Source: Novosphingobium sp.
GTDB lineage: Bacteria; Pseudomonadota; Alphaproteobacteria; Sphingomonadales; Sphingomonadaceae
Length of the DNA stretch: 20,574 nt
Assembly: GCA_030830245.1 (NCBI GenBank)
Contig: JAURNJ010000108.1
Span: forward strand, 1-20,574
Direction of reading: 5' to 3'
The translations under genes were made by a program, and so were the position numbers. This document shows, piece by piece, positions 13,650-20,062 of this stretch (within the stretch, counting starts at the first letter, position 1; each line of letters opens with the position of its first letter). The notes under the pieces were generated by a model. That model ran no database searches. It worked only from the letters and a program-made list of their open reading frames with translations, and was not told where the DNA came from.

Positions 13650-16102
13650 GCCGCGCCGGGCTGCCTCCCGAAATCGCGGCCTGGTTTGTCGGGCGGGGCT
13701 GGCAGCCACGGCGGCACCAGCTGGACATGCTCGCCGCGGCTCAAGCCGGGCAACACAGCCTGCTGGTTGCCGATACCGGCGCGGGCAAGACGCTGGCCGG
13801 GTTCCTGCCGAGCCTGGCGGATTTCTGCCCGTCTCGTCTGGGAGGGCAGGAAACACCGGAAGGCTTGCACACGGTCTACGTCTCGCCGCTCAAGGCCCTG
13901 GCAACGGACGTGCAGCGCAACCTGCTGGCGCCGGTTGACGAGATGGGCCTTGCGATCCGCATCGAGACCCGTAGCGGAGACACGCCTTCCGACCGCAAGG
14001 CACGCCAGCGCGCCCGCCCGCCGCACATCCTGCTGACCACGCCAGAGTCGCTCTCGTTGCTGCTGAGCTATCCGGAAAGCGAACAGCTTTTCGGCAGTTT
14101 GAAGCGCGTGGTGATCGACGAGGTCCATGCCTTTGCCTCCGGCAAGCGGGGAGACCTGCTGGCCCTGTCGCTCACTCGCTTGCAGGCGATTGCCCCCGGC
14201 ATGCGCCGCACCGCGCTTTCGGCGACGCTGGCCAATCCGCAGGACTATGCCGACTGGCTGGCGCCGCATGGCGATGCCGATGCGGTTACCGTTGTTGAGG
14301 GTGAGCAGGGCGCTCCTCCCGACCTGTCGATCCTGCTTCCCGAGGTCGAGCGCATCCCTTGGGCAGGACATGCAGCGATCTGGGCGATCCCGCAGATTTA
14401 CCAGCGCATCCGCGAACACCGGACCACGCTGGTCTTCACCAACACGCGCTTTCTGGCCGAATACATCTTCCAGAAGCTGTGGGAGGCGAACGACGATGTC
14501 TTGCCGATCGGCATTCATCACGGTTCGCTCTCGCGCGAGGCGCGGCGCAAGGTGGAAGGCGCGATGGCTCGGGGCGAACTGCGCGCGCTGGTGTGCACCT
14601 CAAGCCTCGATCTCGGGGTGGACTGGGGTGACATCGACCTTGTGGTGCAGATGGGCGCGCCCAAGGGATCGTCGCGCCTGCTGCAGCGGATCGGGCGCGC
14701 TAATCACCGCCTCGATCAGTCCAGCAATGCCTTGCTGGTGCCCGGCAACCGCTTCGAATTCCTCGAGGCCACGGCTGCTTGCGAGGCAGTTTCGGAAGGC
14801 CAGCGGGACGGTGAGCCGTTTCGGCCGGGCCGTCTCGACGTTCTGGCGCAACATGTGATGGCCCGCGCCTGCGCCGGGCCGTTTCGCGCCAGTGACCTGC
14901 TAGCCGAGGTGCGATCGAGCCTTGCCTATGCCTGGGTGGACGAGGCGGCATTCGCACGCATGCTCGATTTCGTCGCGACCGGGGGATACGCCTTACGGGC
15001 TTACGACCGTTTCCAGAGGATCGTCGAGGAAGCGCCGGGACTGTGGCGGCTCGCCCATCCGCAGCATGCGGCTCGCCATCGGCTCAATGCCGGGATCATC
15101 GTCGATTCCGAGATGCTCGATGTGCGCTTCAGGAATGGTCGTTCGTTGGGCAAGGTCGAGGAGACCTTCGGTGCGAGCCTCAAGGTCGGCGATACGTTCC
15201 GCTTCGCGGGGCTGGACCTGGAGGTTGAGGCGCTGCGCGATCTCGACCTTGTGGTGCGCGCGGCGAAGCGCTCGGCCCAGATACCGAGCTACATGGGGCT
15301 GCGCTTGCCGCTGACGACGCATCTTGCCGACCGGGTGCGGGCCTTGCTGAGCGGCCGCGCGGGCTGGGGTCGCTTTCCGGACGATGTGCGCGAATGGCTC
15401 GAAATGCAGGACTGGCGCTCGCACCTGCCTGCGCCCGGGCGCTTGCTGGTCGAGAGCTTCCCACATCGCGGACTTGAATACACCAGCTATTTCACCTTCG
15501 AGGGCTGGAACGCCAATCAGGCGCTGGGCATGCTGATCTCGCGGCGGATGGAGGATCGCGGCCTCGGCCCGCTCGGCTTCGTTGCGACCGACTATACCCT
15601 GGTGGTCTGGGGCCTGAAGGCTGTGAATGATCCGGCGAGCCTGCTCTCGCCGGACATCCTGACTCATGAGTTTGTAGACTGGGTGCAGCAATCCCACCTG
15701 CTGCGCCGGGCCTTTCGCGAAGTGGCGGTGATCTCGGGCCTGGTCGAGCGCCAGCATCCCGGCAAGCGCAAGTCAGGCCGTCAGGTTACCTTCTCGACCG
15801 ACCTGATCTTCGACGTGCTGCAGAAGCACGAACCCGATCACCTGCTGATCGAAGCGGCCTGGGCCGATGCGCGCAGCCGGATGACCGACGTCGAACGCGT
15901 TGCACAGGTGCTCGAACGGGCAGCGCAGGAGGTCGACCATGTGCTGCTTGACCGGATCAGCCCGCTGTCGGTGCCGGCACTGTCCTTGCTGGGGCGTGAG
16001 TCCATGCCTGTGGGTCAGGCAGATGACGAACTGCTGGTGGAAGCGGAAAGTCTGGCGGCTTTGGCGATGCGACCTGATCGTCCGGAGGAGGATTCGGGTT
16101 GA
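13646..16102 (+). CDS. Ligase-associated DEXH-box helicase (Lhr-like, LigD-cluster type)
   Basis: This 818-residue superfamily 2 helicase has a complete motor. Walker A is DTGAGKT (43-49), followed by DEVH (158-161), SAT (192-194), LVFTNTRFLAEYIFQKLWE, GIHHGSLSREARRKVE, CTSSLDLGVDWGDIDLVVQMGAPKGSSR and the arginine-finger motif QRIGRANH (347-354). An Lhr-like winged-helix and C-terminal region follows. Homologues are usually encoded with an ATP-dependent DNA ligase, an exonuclease and a phosphoesterase in a DNA-damage-response cassette; none of these adjoins it here. TTG at 13646 is chosen because it overlaps the permease stop and gives PPEIAAWFVGRGWQPRRHQ, the expected family N-terminus. The frame is open back to 12893 only as a shadow of the permease gene. 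Transcription probably ends at the hairpin at 16130-16157. Confidence 0.92.
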   Translation: MSRAGLPPEIAAWFVGRGWQPRRHQLDMLAAAQAGQHSLLVADTGAGKTLAGFLPSLADFCPSRLGGQETPEGLHTVYVSPLKALATDVQRNLLAPVDEMGLAIRIETRSGDTPSDRKARQRARPPHILLTTPESLSLLLSYPESEQLFGSLKRVVIDEVHAFASGKRGDLLALSLTRLQAIAPGMRRTALSATLANPQDYADWLAPHGDADAVTVVEGEQGAPPDLSILLPEVERIPWAGHAAIWAIPQIYQRIREHRTTLVFTNTRFLAEYIFQKLWEANDDVLPIGIHHGSLSREARRKVEGAMARGELRALVCTSSLDLGVDWGDIDLVVQMGAPKGSSRLLQRIGRANHRLDQSSNALLVPGNRFEFLEATAACEAVSEGQRDGEPFRPGRLDVLAQHVMARACAGPFRASDLLAEVRSSLAYAWVDEAAFARMLDFVATGGYALRAYDRFQRIVEEAPGLWRLAHPQHAARHRLNAGIIVDSEMLDVRFRNGRSLGKVEETFGASLKVGDTFRFAGLDLEVEALRDLDLVVRAAKRSAQIPSYMGLRLPLTTHLADRVRALLSGRAGWGRFPDDVREWLEMQDWRSHLPAPGRLLVESFPHRGLEYTSYFTFEGWNANQALGMLISRRMEDRGLGPLGFVATDYTLVVWGLKAVNDPASLLSPDILTHEFVDWVQQSHLLRRAFREVAVISGLVERQHPGKRKSGRQVTFSTDLIFDVLQKHEPDHLLIEAAWADARSRMTDVERVAQVLERAAQEVDHVLLDRISPLSVPALSLLGRESMPVGQADDELLVEAESLAALAMRPDRPEEDSG

Positions 16103-16129
16103 TTTCCTGATCAGTCGGCCTGGAAAACA

Positions 16130-16157
16130 AAAAGGGCGGGATCATCCCCGCCCTTTT
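16130..16157. terminator. Bidirectional intrinsic terminator
   Basis: An 11-bp perfect stem (AAAAGGGCGGG / CCCGCCCTTTT) with a 6-nt loop is flanked by A-rich sequence on the left and ends in T4 on the right. On the minus strand it is followed by a run of five T's. It lies between the convergent helicase and exbD genes, 27 bases after the helicase stop and about 60 bases after the exbD stop, and should serve both. Confidence 0.9.
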
Positions 16158-16193
16158 CGCTTCCTGTCTGGCTACCATCTCGGTGTTATCTGG

Positions 16194-16211
16194 GTACCGT
16201 CTCAGTACCGT
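16194..16211. repeat. Short tandem repeat downstream of exbD
   Basis: GTACCGT occurs at 16194-16200 and again at 16205-16211 (11-bp period). A related CTACCATCTC lies just upstream near 16172. On the exbD transcript this gives degenerate repeats of GAxACGGTAC right after the stop. The function is unknown and may be slippage only. Confidence 0.4.
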
Positions 16212-16216
16212 TTCGC

Positions 16217-16645
16217 TCAGAACGAGGCGTACTTCTCGTTGCCGACGAAGCCGAACTTGGTGACCTTGGAACCCTTGATCACGTTCAGCACCTTGACCGA
16301 AAGGTCGTAGGCGGCGTTTTCCTCTGGTTCGAACTGAAGCTCGGGCTCGACCGCGTAGTTCAGTGAGAGCTTGAGGTTGTCGAGCAGAGTCCGGTCCGAA
16401 ATCTCGGTGCCGTTCCAAAGGATCTTGTTGTCCTGGGTCAGCACCACCTTGTTCTTGTCCGGCAGAACCGGCGGCGGCGGGGTATCCGGCGGATTGGCCA
16501 CCGGGAGGTCGATGTCGACCGAGTGGGTGGCGACGGGAATGGTGATGATGAACATGATGAGAAGCACCAGCATGACGTCGATAAGCGGCGTCGTGTTGAT
16601 TTCCATCATCGGGCTGCCATCGTCCTTGCCGCCTGACATAGCCAT
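16217..16645 (-). CDS. exbD: ExbD/TolR-family biopolymer transport protein (first type)
   Basis: This 142-residue single-pass inner-membrane subunit of the Ton motor couples proton flow to TonB movement. A short cytoplasmic N-terminus is followed by the signature INTTPLIDVMLVLLIMFIIT (16-35) with the proton-carrying Asp23 at the start of the membrane helix. A Pro-rich stretch (52-62) and a periplasmic domain (65-142) complete it. No cysteine is present. The ATG at 16645 has AAGGAG eight bases upstream; a second ATG two codons later is a possible alternative. It is the last gene of the tonB-exbB-exbD-exbD operon and is followed by the shared terminator at 16130-16157. TolR is the main alternative, but the neighbouring TonB favours ExbD. 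Confidence 0.92.
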   Translation of the reverse strand: MAMSGGKDDGSPMMEINTTPLIDVMLVLLIMFIITIPVATHSVDIDLPVANPPDTPPPPVLPDKNKVVLTQDNKILWNGTEISDRTLLDNLKLSLNYAVEPELQFEPEENAAYDLSVKVLNVIKGSKVTKFGFVGNEKYASF

Positions 16646-16681
16646 GGGAAATTCTCCTTAGAAGAGGCTGCGAAGCGGCGA

Positions 16682-17212
16682 TCAGCCCTTCGGATCGACC
16701 GGGTTCGAGATGAAGCCGACAGTCGGATAGCCCGATATCTGCACGTTGTAGATCGTTCCCGCGACGCAGCGCCACGGCGCATTGATGTCGCCACGGATAT
16801 GGACCTGCGGAACCTTTTCCGGATCGGCTCGCAGCGCTTCGGGGCCGCCGGCGCGCTTCACGATCGTGTCGAGCCGCTGGAAGGCCTTCTCGCGCAGTTC
16901 CTCGGCATCGACACGCGTCGTATTGTTGAAATAGACGCGGCATTCGCCGAACCGCGACGAGCCCTCGTAGCCGGGCTCACCCGCGCTGCGACCGGCTGCA
17001 TCGGTCGTCGCCACGGTGAGCAACAGGTTCTCGACCTTGTCCTTCGATTCGACGGAGGCAAAGATCGGAAGGCGCAGTTTTTCGATCTGCTGGATTGCGA
17101 CCGGGACCGCGATGAGAAAGATGATGAGCAGCACCAGCATCACGTCGACCAGCGGCGTGGTGTTGATGTCCGACATCGGTGTGTCGTCGGAGCCTGCTAC
17201 AGAAGCTGCCAT
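16682..17212 (-). CDS. exbD: ExbD/TolR-family biopolymer transport protein (second, larger type)
   Basis: This 176-residue paralogue of the downstream ExbD has almost the same N-terminal half: INTTPLVDVMLVLLIIFLIAVPVAI (16-40) with Asp23 in the membrane helix. Its periplasmic domain differs strongly. It is about 35 residues longer, lacks the Pro-rich linker, and has two cysteines (Cys91 in FGECRVYFNN, Cys149 in WRCVAGTIYN) that could form a disulfide. Two-ExbD Ton clusters are known in Xanthomonas and other bacteria rich in TonB-dependent receptors, where the second ExbD has a specialised role. The ATG at 17212 follows a modest AGGA tract. A 123-nt leader of potentially structured RNA separates it from exbB, which may reduce or uncouple its expression; this is inference. 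Confidence 0.9.
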   Translation of the reverse strand: MAASVAGSDDTPMSDINTTPLVDVMLVLLIIFLIAVPVAIQQIEKLRLPIFASVESKDKVENLLLTVATTDAAGRSAGEPGYEGSSRFGECRVYFNNTTRVDAEELREKAFQRLDTIVKRAGGPEALRADPEKVPQVHIRGDINAPWRCVAGTIYNVQISGYPTVGFISNPVDPKG

Positions 17213-17335
17213 GGTTACGTCCTATCCTAACTTCCTGCGGTGAGGGTGGCGGACCCGCATGCGACAGCCCGCCATCCCTTCCGTGCCGCACATCGCCGCT
17301 GTTCAGCGACAGCGAGCGAGTGCGGCTTACCTCAA

Positions 17336-18085
17336 TCAGGCCTTGGCTGGCGCAGCCGCTGCCTTTGCCGGAGCGGCCGGAGCGACCTTCGGCTTGACCT
17401 GGCCGTTGGAGGCAATGTTGGCGAGGACTTCGGTCGAGAAGCCGGTCAACATTTCGGCAATCCGCTTGTTGCGCGCCTGCAGGTAGTTGTAGGCAAGCAC
17501 GGCAGGAACGGCGACCAGCAGGCCGAGCGCGGTCATGATCAGCGCTTCGCCGACCGGACCCGCAACCTTGTCGATCGACGCCGAACCGGCAAGACCGATG
17601 GCGATAAGAGCGCGGTAAATGCCGACCACGGTGCCGAACAGGCCGATGAACGGCGAGGTTGCGCCCACGGTGGCGAGGAACGGCAGGCCCGCAGCCAGCT
17701 TCGCGTTGATCGAGGCTTCCGAGCGGGCGAGCGAATTATGCAGCCAGTCGTGGCGTTCGCCTTCATCGACCAGCTTGCCGGCCTGTTCCTCGGCTTCGAG
17801 GCCATCGTCGACCAGCTGGCGCCAGGCGCTGTTCTTGTCGAGCTTGTTAGCGCCTTCGCGAAGCGAGTTCGCGCGCCACAGGCCATCGAGCGAATTGGCA
17901 CCCTTCATCACCTTGGACTGTTCGATCCACTTGGTGAACAGGATGTAGAACGAGCCGAACGACATGATGCCCAGAATGACAACAGTAGCGTAGGCCACGA
18001 AGCCGCCCTGCTCGAGCGCCTCCGCGAAACCGAACTTGTTCTGCGGAGCATTTTCGGCAGCCACGGCAAGAATTTCAATCAGCAT
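17336..18085 (-). CDS. exbB: MotA/TolQ/ExbB proton-channel protein (ExbB)
   Basis: This 249-residue pentamer-forming core of the Ton motor has three membrane segments: about 27-50, 132-162 (LPFLATVGATSPFIGLFGTVVGIYRAL, the ExbB/TolQ signature) and 175-200 (VGEALIMTALGLLVAVPAVLAYNYL). The large cytoplasmic loop (51-131) lies between the first two. It has no long signal-like N-terminal domain, so it is the short ExbB type. The last 20 residues form an Ala/Pro/Lys-rich tail (KPKVAPAAPAKAAAAPAKA) not needed for the channel fold. The ATG at 18085 has AAAGGAC seven bases upstream. It lies between tonB (70-bp gap) and exbD2 (123-bp gap), all on the minus strand. Confidence 0.94.
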   Translation of the reverse strand: MLIEILAVAAENAPQNKFGFAEALEQGGFVAYATVVILGIMSFGSFYILFTKWIEQSKVMKGANSLDGLWRANSLREGANKLDKNSAWRQLVDDGLEAEEQAGKLVDEGERHDWLHNSLARSEASINAKLAAGLPFLATVGATSPFIGLFGTVVGIYRALIAIGLAGSASIDKVAGPVGEALIMTALGLLVAVPAVLAYNYLQARNKRIAEMLTGFSTEVLANIASNGQVKPKVAPAAPAKAAAAPAKA

Positions 18086-18155
18086 GCGTTTAGTCCTTTA
18101 AGCTAAAACCAAAATTCGCGCCTCAGATCCCCCTGTGGCGCGGGAACCCGAATTG

Positions 18156-18785
18156 CTATTCCGGAATCACCCAGCGAACGCGGTTGGAATAGGTACCTTG
18201 AACCGGCTGTCCGTCCTGCGTCGCAGGCTTGAACCGGGCGCGCCGGGTGACGTTCTGGCAGGTCGCCTGGTCGAGATCGGCATGGCCGCTCGAGCTTGTG
18301 ATCTGGCAGTCGACCACGCGACCGTCCGCTCCAACCGTCACCCGAAAACCGGTCGTGCCGGAACGCTCCTCGCGCAAGGCGCGCGACGGGTAATCGTTCG
18401 TGGTTGCCCAAGAACCCGGATTGCCTCGAGGCTGAGCGGGAGTCGCGGGCGCGGCCGGCGGCGCAGGCGGCGGAGCCAGCACGATAGGCGCGGGCGGCGG
18501 CGGCGTTGCCACAGTCTCGATTTTCGGCGGTGCCGTCGAAACGTTGATCTTCACCGGCGGCGCAACAGGCGGCGGAATATTCTCCACCTTCTTCGGCGGC
18601 GGAGGCTCTTCCTCTTTCTTGACCTCTTCCTCGATATCGACGGTAGTCACTCGCTTGATGATCTTCTTCGCACCCTCGTAAGCCAGGCCTGTCACAAGAC
18701 CATAGCCGAGAAGGATATGAAGGATCGCCACCACAACCAGGGCGACCAGCCTGTTGCTGCTCATTTTTTGGTCAGCGTAAGCCAT
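18156..18785 (-). CDS. tonB: TonB energy-transducing protein
   Basis: This 209-residue periplasm-spanning protein transmits motor energy to TonB-dependent outer-membrane receptors. A short cytoplasmic N-terminus precedes a membrane helix (13-34) holding His23, the counterpart of the functionally required His in E. coli TonB. An acidic/basic stretch (48-66) and a Pro-rich spacer (60-118) follow. The C-terminal TonB domain (about 125-209) ends with RFKPATQDGQPVQGTYSNRVRWVIPE. Two cysteines in that domain (Cys160, Cys176) are close enough to bridge. ATG at 18785 is taken as start; a GGAG lies about 12 bases upstream, which is long, and the second Met at codon 8 is possible. As first gene of the operon, its promoter must lie in the 347-bp divergent gap. 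No Fur-like box was recognised. Confidence 0.94.
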   Translation of the reverse strand: MAYADQKMSSNRLVALVVVAILHILLGYGLVTGLAYEGAKKIIKRVTTVDIEEEVKKEEEPPPPKKVENIPPPVAPPVKINVSTAPPKIETVATPPPPAPIVLAPPPAPPAAPATPAQPRGNPGSWATTNDYPSRALREERSGTTGFRVTVGADGRVVDCQITSSSGHADLDQATCQNVTRRARFKPATQDGQPVQGTYSNRVRWVIPE

Positions 18786-18810
18786 TCAGTCACATCACTC
18801 CATTCAGTCA
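18783..18810 (-). repeat. Direct repeat overlapping the tonB start codon
   Basis: On the minus strand TGACTGAATG occurs twice, 18 bp apart start to start. The downstream copy ends in the tonB ATG. The upstream copy creates an in-frame ATG-GAG-TGA, a two-codon mini-ORF ending 12 nt before the real start. Confidence 0.6.
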
Positions 18811-18852
18811 ACCAGGCCTTGACCCGGCAGAAACCGTTTGCCGCAAATGCAC

Positions 18853-18881
18853 GGCCAACGGCTAAACCCAGTATGTTGGCC
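18853..18881. repeat. 7-bp inverted repeat upstream of tonB
   Basis: GGCCAAC (18853-18859) and GTTGGCC (18875-18881) are perfect complements 15 bp apart, 68-96 bp upstream of the tonB ATG. It could be an operator (arms 22 bp apart centre to centre, about two helical turns) or a hairpin in the tonB leader. Confidence 0.4.
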
Positions 18882-18912
18882 ACCCCTTGAGGAGCGAGGC
18901 CGCTGCTCGCGC

Positions 18913-18927
18913 GATCCAGTGTGGATC
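18913..18927. repeat. 15-bp palindrome upstream of tonB
   Basis: GATCCA-GTG-TGGATC has perfect 6-bp arms and a 3-bp centre. A second overlapping dyad, TGTG-GAT-CACA, spans 18920-18930. It is a possible regulator-binding site about 130 bp upstream of tonB. Confidence 0.35.
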
Positions 18928-18981
18928 ACAAGGTGTTGCGGGGCTTTCGTTGGTTTACAGACCCCTTTGCGGCAGCTTTAG

Positions 18982-19062
18982 CGACGATGTTTGGACCGTG
19001 CAACGCCTTATCGGCTGCAGAATCAGTTCACCGCAAATTCAGCCGATTGCGCTTTATCGTCG
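18982..19062 (+). other. Nested stem-loop, candidate structured leader or small RNA
   Basis: The outer stem is CGACGAT (18982-18988) with ATCGTCG (19056-19062). The inner stem is ATCGGCT (19010-19016) with AGCCGAT (19041-19047), continued after a 3-nt bulge by GAAT (19020-19023) with ATTC (19037-19040) around a 13-nt loop. All pairs are Watson-Crick. It lies 71-151 nt before the ATG at 19133, so it may be the 5' leader of that gene. The strand is not determined by the sequence. Confidence 0.3.
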
Positions 19063-19132
19063 TCTCGAAGCACCCTAGTTTCGCCGGGGAGATTGTGCGC
19101 AAATGCCCGGAAACTCAAGGAGTCCACGGCTC

Positions 19133-19978
19133 ATGATCATGACCGCATGGCGCATCACAAGAACTGCAGGATTTGCACTTTGCCTGGCTTGCGCGTCTGC
19201 GTCAGCGGTATCTGCCCAGTCGCCATTGCAACCTTTGCCGACCTATGAGGACCTCGCAGACCTTGCTGATTCGTCGAACGTGGTCGTGCATGTGAACCTG
19301 CGTAGCCTGGCTCGTGTGAAAGACGAGCGCGCGCCGGGTTTGCTGCCTGGGCAAGGCCGTTTCTACGCGAAGGGGAAGACGCGCGCGCTGCTGCTGGGCA
19401 ACGAGGCCTTGGGCGAATCGCTGGAATGGCTGGTCGATCTGCCGCTTGATGCGCGCGGCAAGCCGCCCGCCCTAAAAAAGCGCGACTTGATCGTGTTCGC
19501 GCGCTCGGTTCCGGGCCGTCCGGACGAGTTGCAGCTCATAGGCCGCGATTCGCAAGTGTTGTTCAGCCCGGAGGCGCTGTTGCGGCTGCGCCCGATATTG
19601 GCCGAATTGGCCGGGCCCGATGCGCCGCCGCCAGTCACTGGGCTGCGCGAAATCATCCACGTTCCCGGCGATCTTGCCGGAGCGGGCGAGACCCAGATAT
19701 TCTTGGCCACGGCCGATGGCTCGGCCGCCTCGATCACGGTGCGCCATTCGCCGGGCGCGCAGCCGACCTGGGGGGTATCGTTCTCGGAACTGGTTGCCGA
19801 AGCCGCGGGCGGCCCGGCGCGCGACACGCTGGCCTGGTATCGGCTCGCCTGCTTCCTGCCCAATTCGCCGCGCCCCGGCGCCAACCTTTCCGCCAGCGCT
19901 GCCGATCGGCAGCGGGCGCTCGCGGACTATCGCATGGTGCTCGGAGACCTGGGCAATTGCCAGAGGACGCGCAGATGA
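19133..19978 (+). CDS. Exported protein of unknown function
   Basis: I do not recognise this 281-residue protein. It has a signal peptide with a hydrophobic core (about 12-26) and likely cleavage after AVSA (28). The mature part is mixed alpha/beta with strand-like stretches (NVVVHVNLRSLARV 49-62, TRALLLGN 83-90, DLIVFARSV 118-126, ELQLIGRD 132-139, TQIFLATADGS 187-197, ASITVRHSP 199-207). A conserved-looking C-terminal part with Cys240 and Cys276 could form a disulfide. There is no membrane helix beyond the signal. ATG at 19133 is preferred because AAGGAG lies ten bases upstream; the frame extends to 19103, but those codons precede the Shine-Dalgarno. It is divergent from the Ton operon and convergent with asd. 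A periplasmic or secreted location is inferred; Ton-related function is possible only by position. Confidence 0.75.
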   Translation: MIMTAWRITRTAGFALCLACASASAVSAQSPLQPLPTYEDLADLADSSNVVVHVNLRSLARVKDERAPGLLPGQGRFYAKGKTRALLLGNEALGESLEWLVDLPLDARGKPPALKKRDLIVFARSVPGRPDELQLIGRDSQVLFSPEALLRLRPILAELAGPDAPPPVTGLREIIHVPGDLAGAGETQIFLATADGSAASITVRHSPGAQPTWGVSFSELVAEAAGGPARDTLAWYRLACFLPNSPRPGANLSASAADRQRALADYRMVLGDLGNCQRTRR

Positions 19979-19996
19979 TTTCAGCTCATACTTCCA

Positions 19997-20062
19997 GCCC
20001 CGCCTCCCCGCCCGGCCACCAATAATACCGTTATGCTTGGTGGCCGGGCGGGGAGGCGGGGC
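19997..20062. terminator. Perfect 26-bp hairpin between convergent genes
   Basis: Two 26-nt arms (19997-20022 and 20037-20062) are exact reverse complements around a 14-nt AT-rich loop. The stem is GC-rich throughout except for the two A-T pairs at the tip. It sits in the 123-bp gap between the 3' ends of the hypothetical gene (18 bases before it) and asd (39 bases after). Position suggests a bidirectional terminator, but no T-tract follows on either strand and the stem is about three times the usual length. Confidence 0.65.

Larger units (their letters stand above)
18786..19132. promoter_or_regulatory. 347-bp divergent intergenic region between tonB and the exported hypothetical gene
   Basis: No protein-coding gene is credible here; a 63-residue frame at 18887-19078 lacks a Shine-Dalgarno and resembles nothing. 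The region must contain the tonB operon promoter (minus) and that of the gene at 19133 (plus). It holds the direct repeat at the tonB start, an inverted repeat at 18853-18881, a palindrome at 18913-18927, a nested stem-loop at 18982-19062, and an AAGGAG Shine-Dalgarno at 19117-19122. I found no clear -35/-10 pair. Confidence 0.6.

Noticed and set aside
12312..13856. 514-residue minus-strand frame opposite the AmpG-like permease
   Set aside because: Arg/His/Gln-rich composition, no recognisable start signal, and antisense to a complete transporter and the helicase start.
15957..16943. 328-residue minus-strand frame spanning the terminator and both exbD genes
   Set aside because: It runs through an intrinsic terminator and two well-supported exbD genes in another frame.
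18887..19078. 63-residue plus-strand frame in the tonB divergent gap
   Set aside because: No Shine-Dalgarno, no signal or domain, and it overlaps the palindrome and stem-loop; overlapping frames of similar length exist beside it, as expected by chance.
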